From positions 1 to 6,058 of the forward strand of contig CAAEIG010000207.1 in the NCBI GenBank assembly GCA_900755895.1: a stretch of 6,058 nucleotides of DNA, written 5' to 3'. Positions 1 through 4,935 of the stretch are shown here, piece by piece; positions within the stretch are counted from its first letter, which is position 1, and every line of letters begins with the position of its first letter. The position numbers and the translations under genes are program-made. The notes under the pieces were generated by a model that ran no database searches, had not been told where the DNA came from, and worked only from the letters and a program-made list of their open reading frames with translations. Source of the stretch: Clostridia bacterium (GTDB lineage Bacteria; Bacillota; Clostridia; Oscillospirales; Acutalibacteraceae).

Positions 1-960
1 GCCGCAGGCCTGGGGACGCAACTGCCCTTGCAGCAGGAATTGCCGGCTTTTCTCCCCATTGAGGGCCTCCTCGACACTGACCGTGTAAATGCTGCCCAAG
101 TTCCAATCATCCAGCACAAAGAAATCACAGGGATACAAACTGCCGTCCCCCTCCACCACCAGGTAGCTGCCGCAGGCCCCGGCGGCGGCACAGGTGCTGG
201 GGGGCATCCCGGCCAAAATGCGCAGGTAGTCGTCAAACAGCCGGATGCTGACGTACCGCCCCGCCTCCAGATCCCGGTACCAGGCGTCGAACAGTCCGCA
301 GAGGAACTTCCCGTAGCGGGCCGGAGGGAGGGAGTAGGGCATGCCGCCCCGGGGCGCGTCCAGCGGGTCCAGACAGGGGATGAACTGCAGCGGGTGGTTT
401 CCCAGCTTTTTTAAGGACTGATACACCTTTTGGGGGCTGCGGGAGAGCTGATTGGTGACAACACAGAGAAGATTGGTCTCCACCCCCGCCCCGTCCAGCA
501 GGGCCAGCGCCCGGACTGCCCGGTCCCAAGTTCCCTTCCCGCGGGGGTCGACCCGCAGCGTATCGTGGAACTCCCGGGCCCCGTCCAGAGAGAGCCCCAC
601 CAGGAACCCATGCTCCCCCAGGAAGTCCGCCCACTCCCGGTCCAGCGTCATCCCGTTGGTCTGTATGGAGTGGGTGATGCGGAGGGAGGACGGGCATATC
701 TGCCCCTCCAACGCCAGAAAGGAGCGGTAAAATTCCAGCCCCGCCAGTGTGGGCTCCCCCCCCTGGAAGGTGATCTGCATAGAGCCCTGCGCACCCACGG
801 CCTGGACACTGGCGGTGAGGAGACGGCGTGCGGTCTCCTCGGTCATCCGCCCCATGTTCTTTACCTGTCGGCTGTCTGAGACATCTTCATAAAAACAGTA
901 CCGGCACCGCAGATCACACAGGCTGGAGGCCGGCTTTACCAAAAGTGTGAGATGTTCCAT
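1..960 (-). CDS. Radical SAM/SPASM protein, anaerobic sulfatase-maturating enzyme-like, 3' end cut by window edge
   Basis: The reading frame is open from an ATG at 960-958 to the left edge, giving 320 residues with no stop, so the C-terminus is missing. The CX3CX2C radical SAM cluster motif is Cys15, Cys19 and Cys22, followed by GGEPTL at 67-72. Residues 122-142 carry the family signature GLSLDG...HD..RVD..G, and QFIP lies at 192-195. The SPASM part shows Cys257, Cys263 and Cys277-Asp278; in the characterised anSME family an Asp just after such a Cys is the proposed catalytic base. Cys319 probably begins the second auxiliary cluster. Family members run to about 370-400 residues, so some 50-80 are lost. 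In this family the enzyme converts an active-site Cys or Ser of sulfatases to formylglycine without oxygen, in the cytoplasm. Another SPASM peptide-modifying role cannot be excluded. The start follows GGAGG by 6 nt, 2 bp after the exporter stop. Confidence 0.9.
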   Translation of the reverse strand, partial: MEHLTLLVKPASSLCDLRCRYCFYEDVSDSRQVKNMGRMTEETARRLLTASVQAVGAQGSMQITFQGGEPTLAGLEFYRSFLALEGQICPSSLRITHSIQTNGMTLDREWADFLGEHGFLVGLSLDGAREFHDTLRVDPRGKGTWDRAVRALALLDGAGVETNLLCVVTNQLSRSPQKVYQSLKKLGNHPLQFIPCLDPLDAPRGGMPYSLPPARYGKFLCGLFDAWYRDLEAGRYVSIRLFDDYLRILAGMPPSTCAAAGACGSYLVVEGDGSLYPCDFFVLDDWNLGSIYTVSVEEALNGEKSRQFLLQGQLRPQACG

Positions 961-962
961 AG

Positions 963-1754
963 TCACCCTCCCAGCAGGTTCCGGACGATATTGAAGATGG
1001 CAATGGCCAGCACCAGAAGCTGCACACCATTAAATGCACGCTCCACCGCCTGCTCAGAGCAGCGCTTGTTGAGGCTGGCGCCGATAAAGCCGCCCGCAAT
1101 GGCGCCGATGACCATGGCCGGGGCCACCGACAGATCATACACCAAAAACCCGGTGGACAGGGCTACCGTCCCCAGCTTGGAGATCTGGGCAAACAGAATG
1201 GTCATAAGGGAACAGACCGTGGCCGCCTTTGTGCCCACAGAGTAGAGGTAGATGATCAGCGCCACGTTGATGGGGCCGCCTCCGATGCCCAGGAAAGAGG
1301 AGCAGATCCCCAGGAAGCAGCCCACCGCCAGGGAGACCGGGATGCCGGAGAGCTGATGTCCCCGGATATGGGCCTTGTTCCGCATGTAAAAATAGACGAG
1401 TAAAATCAAAATGGCCAACATTGCGTTTTGGATAACCGTGACAATCCCTTGGGCCTGGAGCGCCTCCACAATGGCCCGCAGCATCTCCTGCCCTATATAT
1501 CCGCCCAGCACCGAGCCCAGGGCCAGCGGCACCGCGATTTTGTAAGGGATCTCCGCCTTGGCCAGAATCTGCTTTCCAATGGAGACGACAGACATGGAAA
1601 AGACGGTAATGGACGACAGCACCCCAATGGTCTCCACATCGAAGTGGTGGAGCACATCCATAAGCGGCTTGATGATCACGCCGCCCCCCATTCCGGTCAG
1701 GGACCCCACCGTGGTCGCGCCAATGGCGATGAGAAAATATAGTATGTACAGCAC
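963..1754 (-). CDS. TauE/SafE family sulfite/anion exporter
   Basis: This is a 263-residue, strongly hydrophobic membrane protein with about eight predicted membrane segments. It has the two-fold family architecture: a first glycine-rich motif GSLTGMGGG at residues 17-25 and a matching second one SFLGIGGGP at 153-161, each starting one half of the protein. Length and pattern are those of complete TauE/SafE proteins, which export sulfite, sulfoacetate or related organosulfur anions across the inner membrane; the exact substrate here is unknown. A GTG start at 1754 is preferred because GGAGG (1763-1767) lies 8 nt before it; a TTG at 1769 in the same frame has no well-placed ribosome site. The gene sits behind its own promoter and is followed after 2 bp by the sulfatase-maturase-like gene. 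Export of a sulfur anion released by sulfatases is therefore an inference from context. Confidence 0.88.
   Translation of the reverse strand: MLYILYFLIAIGATTVGSLTGMGGGVIIKPLMDVLHHFDVETIGVLSSITVFSMSVVSIGKQILAKAEIPYKIAVPLALGSVLGGYIGQEMLRAIVEALQAQGIVTVIQNAMLAILILLVYFYMRNKAHIRGHQLSGIPVSLAVGCFLGICSSFLGIGGGPINVALIIYLYSVGTKAATVCSLMTILFAQISKLGTVALSTGFLVYDLSVAPAMVIGAIAGGFIGASLNKRCSEQAVERAFNGVQLLVLAIAIFNIVRNLLGG
966..972 (-). promoter_or_regulatory. Ribosome binding site of the maturase, embedded in the exporter's last codons
   Basis: The minus strand reads GGGAGGG here, 5 nt before the ATG at 960. The same bases are the final Gly-Gly codons of the upstream exporter gene, directly before its TGA. This arrangement favours translational coupling: ribosomes ending the exporter can restart 2 bp later on the maturase. 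Confidence 0.8.
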
Positions 1755-1805
1755 GCCGACAACCTCCAACTGTTTTTTGAAAGGCGCCCTTCTTCAGCCA
1801 AATTC

Positions 1806-1834
1806 AGTATACCAGCTATCGTCTCAAATGGCAA
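1806..1834 (-). promoter_or_regulatory. Predicted sigma-A promoter of the exporter-maturase operon
   Basis: On the minus strand a -35 box TTGCCA (1834-1829) is followed by exactly 17 bases and a -10 box TATACT (1811-1806). Each box has one mismatch to consensus. Transcription would start near 1799 and give a leader of about 45 bases to the GTG at 1754. No riboswitch-like fold is obvious in so short a leader. It is the best promoter match noticed in the window and lies in the AT-richer gap. Confidence 0.65.
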
Positions 1835-1894
1835 AGCATTTATGGCGTCGCGGAAAATATGCCGACTGCTGTTGTGGGCAGAAATTGGAGCGTT

Positions 1895-1920
1895 GAAGGC
1901 AGACTTTCTCGACAGCCTTC
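1895..1920. repeat. Imperfect palindrome, 6-bp arms with 14-base loop
   Basis: GAAGGC at 1895-1900 is the reverse complement of GCCTTC at 1915-1920, around a 14-base loop. The plus strand continues with TATATAAAATT, which is not a proper U-tract, so a terminator role is weak. It could be the remnant of a terminator from a gene once adjacent, or a dispersed intergenic repeat. Confidence 0.35.
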
Positions 1921-2045
1921 TATATAAAATTAGGTCTCTTTGTTTGTGTCAGCACAGGTTAGATACTCTCAATTATTCTTCCTGAAGATTGCCAATTATC
2001 GCTCAAACCATCCTACTTTAAGCACAAATCCATGGCTCTTTTACC

Positions 2046-2064
2046 GGTCAAGCACCTCTTGACC
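2046..2064. repeat. Perfect 7-bp inverted repeat with 5-bp centre, candidate recombination core site
   Basis: GGTCAAG (2046-2052) and CTTGACC (2058-2064) are exact reverse complements separated by CACCT. The site lies about 75-90 bp beyond the stop of the terminal recombinase and outside its terminator, where core attachment sites of tyrosine-recombinase elements are commonly found. Inverted arms around a short crossover region are the general layout of such cores, although 5 bp is shorter than the usual 6-8. A simple hairpin or operator is the alternative. Confidence 0.3.
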
Positions 2065-2086
2065 ACATATTTGCCCACAGACAGCG

Positions 2087-2124
2087 AAAACCGGCCCGCC
2101 GTGGGATTTTTCTCCCGGCGGGCC
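2087..2124 (-). terminator. Rho-independent terminator after the recombinase pair
   Basis: A 9-bp GC-rich stem is formed by GGCCCGCCG at 2093-2101 and CGGCGGGCC at 2116-2124, with a further GGGA/TCCC pairing possible inside the loop. Read on the minus strand the hairpin begins 12 bases after the recombinase stop and is followed by GG and four T (2090-2087). The T-run is short but the stem is very strong. On the plus strand it is followed only by AGTTTAC, so leftward termination is favoured. Confidence 0.72.
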
Positions 2125-2136
2125 AGTTTACGTCAT

Positions 2137-3351
2137 TCAGCTTGCCTTTCGGCTCCACCGTTTCCTCGCCTGGAAGGTGGTCATGGTGCGCTCTTTTGGT
2201 TTCTCCTCCTGCGGATTGACTTCCACCTTGGCGATGCCCTGGTCGATCTTTACCGCTGCCCTCTGCCGCATCTCGTCGGTGACATGGGAGTAGGTGTTCA
2301 GCGTGGTGGCACTGGACACATGGCCCAGGATGGTAGAGAGGGTCTTAATGTCCATCCCGTAGGCCAGGGCGTTGGTGGCGAAGGTGTGCCGCAAATCGTG
2401 GAACCTAACTCGTTCACACCCGGCGTGGTCTAATATCCTGTGTAGGCGCAGATGGATGGAGGATGGGCGCATGGGTGAATCCTCTTTCTTGGGTGAGGGG
2501 AACATCCATCGGGAGTCAACTTTGGCCTTGTACTCCCGCATCACCTTCAGGACCGTGGGCGGCAGGATCAAGGTGCGGACCGCCGCTTTCGTTTTCGGTT
2601 CGCAGATCACAACCTCCGGGCCGACTGTCCCGGCCTGCTTGTTGATCCGCAGTTCTCCAGTTGTCGGGTTCAGATCATCCCATTGAAGGGCTGCGATCTC
2701 CCCCAGCCGCAGGCCGGTGGCCAACTCCAGGAGAAACAGCTCGTAGTAGTTCTCCTCCTTAGCCTGGATCAACAGTTTCTGCATGGCCTCCCTGGAGAGG
2801 ATCTTCATTTCCTCATATCTCACCGGGGACAACTTATGCCCCTCAGTCGGATCACGGGGGATCAGATGCTCTGTTCTTGCTTTTTCCAGAGCCCGGTGAC
2901 AGAGGCTATAGCAGTTCCGGATCTGGCTGTCAGCAATGCGGCCTTTACCCATGTGGTCATCTGACTTCATCCAGGCGCAGAATTGCTGGATGTCGGTTGT
3001 TGTCAGCTTGTTCAACGGGATACTGCCTAACTTTGGTTTGATGTACAGCCGGAGGTATCCCTCATAGGTGCGCTGCGTTCTGGGGCGGATCGTTGGTTTA
3101 CTGTAGGTCTCATACCAGTGATCCAGCCACTCCTCGAAGGACATATCCGCCCGGACCCTGGAGGGGATAGTAGGCGAGATGGTCTCCCTTAGAGCCTTCA
3201 GTTTCTCCACGCACTCACCCTTGGTCTTGGCCAGGACATTTTTCGTCTTGGGCAGGCCCTTCTCGTCGTAGCCGATGACCACCCGCCCCTCCCAGCGGCC
3301 GTCTTTTCTCAGGCGGACGGTTCCCTCACCGCTCTTGCGCTTTCTTCCCAC
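2137..3351 (-). CDS. Tyrosine recombinase/integrase B (promoter-distal of a tandem pair)
   Basis: This 404-residue site-specific recombinase has the usual length and three-part layout of Tn916-type integrases. The arm-binding domain is at about 5-60 (SGEGTVRLRKDGRWEGR), the SAM-like core-binding domain at about 70-165 and the catalytic domain at about 185-366. The catalytic set is complete: Arg215 (ATGLRLGE), Lys253, His318 and Arg321 (HDLRH), His344 (ILGH) and nucleophile Tyr354 (NTYSH). A basic tail follows. Its expected role is cutting and joining att DNA for integration or excision. The GTG start at 3351 lies inside the end of recombinase A, with AGGAG 8 nt upstream at 3360-3364. The 43-bp overlap implies coupled translation, and a strong terminator follows. 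It is paralogous to recombinase A: 35 of 51 residues match by hand count around the HDLRH-to-Tyr region. Confidence 0.95.
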   Translation of the reverse strand: MGRKRKSGEGTVRLRKDGRWEGRVVIGYDEKGLPKTKNVLAKTKGECVEKLKALRETISPTIPSRVRADMSFEEWLDHWYETYSKPTIRPRTQRTYEGYLRLYIKPKLGSIPLNKLTTTDIQQFCAWMKSDDHMGKGRIADSQIRNCYSLCHRALEKARTEHLIPRDPTEGHKLSPVRYEEMKILSREAMQKLLIQAKEENYYELFLLELATGLRLGEIAALQWDDLNPTTGELRINKQAGTVGPEVVICEPKTKAAVRTLILPPTVLKVMREYKAKVDSRWMFPSPKKEDSPMRPSSIHLRLHRILDHAGCERVRFHDLRHTFATNALAYGMDIKTLSTILGHVSSATTLNTYSHVTDEMRQRAAVKIDQGIAKVEVNPQEEKPKERTMTTFQARKRWSRKAS

Positions 3352-4502
3352 GGTCTCAGCTCCTCTCCAAAGATGTCTGTCAGGAATGTTTCCACGATCT
3401 CCGCCGCACGTCTCTGCATATCCCCGGTGGTGTGGGTGTAGGTATCCAGGGTGAAGGCCGACCGGGTGTGGCCCAGAATACCGGACAAGGTCTTGACGTC
3501 CACGCCGCTGGTCAGGGCATGGGTGGCGAAGGTATGCCGTAAATCGTGGAATCTAATGTCAGGAAGGCCCGCTTGCTTCAGCAACATCTTCAATCTGTCG
3601 TAGGCGGCACCGGGACGGGTAGGCTGTTCCGGCCTCAGAGGGTTCGGGAAGATCCACTCGGTCAGGGCAGATTTTTTCCGCTCCCGGAGGAGTTCCGCCG
3701 TGCTGGGAGGCAGAATGATGGTGCGGGTTCCGGCGGCGGTCTTGGTATCCCAGGGCATCAGCTTGCCGCCTCGCTCCTCATGGATGGTGCGGCGGATTTT
3801 GAGGGTACCATCAGTTTCATCGAAGTCCGTCCACTGGAGGCCGCAGATCTCCCCCCGGCGCAGGCCGGTGGTGAGTTCCGTGTAGAAGAAGTCGTACCAG
3901 ACAGAGTCCTTTTGAATGATCTCCATGAATTTCTCCAGCTGCTCATCGGTTAGCACCTTCTTGGGCTTGTAGCTGAACTTCGGGGCTTCGATCTCCTCAG
4001 TGGGATTCCTGGGGATGACGCCGGCCTGCTGTGCCGCCCCCAGGGCCTCGTGAAGCATGGAGTGAATGCCCCGGATCGTGCCGCTGGACAGTCCCTTGCC
4101 CGTGTTCAGGTTTCCATGCTGGGCCAGCGCTTCATATAGTTTCTGGATGTCCTTCCCCTTGATCTGGGCGATTAACTTGTCTCCCAGATAAGGTTTGATA
4201 TGCCGAACCGCCGTACCTTGGTAGCGTGTCATGGTGTTGGAACGGATCGTTCCGGCGATGCCCTCCAACCATTGATCCAGCCACTCCCCAAGGGTCATCC
4301 TGCTCTGCTCGGTCAGGTCAACGCCACGATAAATATCGATATGATGCCGAAGTTTGGCGGTCAGTTCCTTTTGCGTATCGGCGTAGACATACCGGAAAAT
4401 GGAGTCGCCGTTTTCCTTGTGGCCCACTACGATGCGGCCCTCCCAGCGGCCGTCCTCCCGTTTCCGCACCATGCCGTCACCGGATGGTCTTCGCTTTGCC
4501 AT
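3309..4502 (-). CDS. Tyrosine recombinase/integrase A (promoter-proximal of a tandem pair)
   Basis: This 397-residue protein resembles recombinase B along its whole length, including the first domain (15 of 21 residues match from SGDGMVRKREDGRWEGR on). Arm-binding, core-binding and catalytic parts lie at about 5-60, 68-165 and 185-367. Arg215 (TTGLRRGE), Lys254, His319 and Arg322 (HDLRH), His345 (ILGH) and Tyr355 (DTYTH) are all present, so it should be active. The ATG at 4502 is chosen because GGAGG (4511-4515) lies 8 nt upstream; a GTG at 4511 would overlap that ribosome site. It follows the zinc-ribbon gene by 52 bp and overlaps recombinase B by 43 bp, so the pair is probably made together. 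Whether the two act jointly on one site or have different jobs cannot be read from sequence. Confidence 0.95.
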   Translation of the reverse strand: MAKRRPSGDGMVRKREDGRWEGRIVVGHKENGDSIFRYVYADTQKELTAKLRHHIDIYRGVDLTEQSRMTLGEWLDQWLEGIAGTIRSNTMTRYQGTAVRHIKPYLGDKLIAQIKGKDIQKLYEALAQHGNLNTGKGLSSGTIRGIHSMLHEALGAAQQAGVIPRNPTEEIEAPKFSYKPKKVLTDEQLEKFMEIIQKDSVWYDFFYTELTTGLRRGEICGLQWTDFDETDGTLKIRRTIHEERGGKLMPWDTKTAAGTRTIILPPSTAELLRERKKSALTEWIFPNPLRPEQPTRPGAAYDRLKMLLKQAGLPDIRFHDLRHTFATHALTSGVDVKTLSGILGHTRSAFTLDTYTHTTGDMQRRAAEIVETFLTDIFGEELRPWEESARAVREPSA

Positions 4503-4554
4503 GCTGCTCACCTCCAGAGTTTATCTTTGATTTGCGGCACAATTTCTGAGTGGC

Positions 4555-4761
4555 TCACTTGACGGTTGGGAACTTATGGGGCTCTGCCACCCATTGATAA
4601 ACCACGGCCCCGCAGCGGCGGCAGATCAGATACCGCAGCCGACTGCCCAGGAGTCCGTGCTTCTTGAAGGTGACGATTGCCTCGCCGTGCTGCCAGCCGA
4701 GGCCCAGATCATCGCTCCCGCAGTATTGGCACCGCTGGACTGGGATTTGGTTGGTTGTCAT
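4555..4761 (-). CDS. Small zinc-ribbon protein of a mobile-element module
   Basis: This 68-residue protein has two CXXC pairs, CQYC at residues 11-14 and CRRC at 48-51, separated by 33 residues. That is a typical zinc-ribbon layout. Between them is a basic, aromatic stretch (WQHGEAIVTFKKHG). Similar short proteins in clostridia are, from memory, sometimes labelled transcription initiation factor TFIIIB-like because of the ribbon; that name says little about bacterial function. The ATG at 4761 is preferred because AGGAGG (4769-4774) lies 7 nt upstream, while the ATG at 4767 would be only 1 nt away. It sits between the relaxase and the recombinases, 52 bp ahead of recombinase A. A DNA-binding or regulatory role, perhaps in controlling recombination, is inferred from fold and place only. 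Confidence 0.8.
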   Translation of the reverse strand: MTTNQIPVQRCQYCGSDDLGLGWQHGEAIVTFKKHGLLGSRLRYLICRRCGAVVYQWVAEPHKFPTVK

Positions 4762-4935
4762 GGTCATCCCTCCTCAGCAACACAACATACCACAGAAACA
4801 GGAAATAGCCAGGGGCACGGCGAACTATTATCAAATTGTTATCATTTTTGGGGGGTGTACTGTTTGAACTGCACCCACTGGGTATCAGATCCCGAGGGCT
4901 TTTCGTTGTTTACAACCCCGCAATTCTTGAAGGGG
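4762..4935. other. Intergenic region between relaxase and zinc-ribbon gene
   Basis: This 174-bp stretch has an AT-rich core at about 4823-4850 inside GC-rich DNA. TTATCA occurs twice, at 4828-4833 and 4839-4844, exactly 11 bp or one helical turn apart, which would suit a regulator. Several weak stems are present, for example ACCCC/GGGGT right after the relaxase stop, but none has a T-run, so no terminator is called. No promoter with acceptable boxes was found for the zinc-ribbon gene, so readthrough from the relaxase operon is possible. Confidence 0.35.

Larger units (their letters stand above)
1835..2092. other. AT-richer gene-free gap, probable element-chromosome junction
   Basis: No believable gene on either strand occupies the stretch between the exporter promoter and the recombinase terminator. 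It is clearly richer in A and T than the flanking coding DNA, especially at about 1920-2030. It holds an imperfect palindrome (1895-1920), a CAATTAT heptamer twice at a 23-bp interval (1970 and 1993), and a perfect short inverted repeat (2046-2064). Because integrase genes usually sit at the element end and transcribe toward or away from att, the boundary of the mobile element probably falls here. No tRNA gene end is recognisable as a target. Confidence 0.45.

Noticed and set aside
28..879. Several open frames on both strands within 28-879
   Set aside because: All are out-of-frame shadows of the GC-rich maturase gene, whose own frame carries the full set of cluster cysteines and signature motifs.
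1767..1769. TTG as start of the TauE/SafE gene
   Set aside because: No ribosome site is correctly spaced before it, and the GGAGG used by the GTG at 1754 overlaps its first codons.
1835..2092. tRNA gene or tRNA 3' end as integration target
   Set aside because: No T-loop-like or acceptor-stem pattern was recognised on either strand of the gap.
2032..2433. Plus-strand open frame running through the terminator into the recombinase gene
   Set aside because: It crosses the strong hairpin and is antisense to the catalytic end of recombinase B, with no ribosome site or recognisable product.
4509..4511. GTG as start of recombinase A
   Set aside because: It overlaps the GGAGG that is ideally spaced for the ATG at 4502, which also matches where the paralogue's N-terminus begins.
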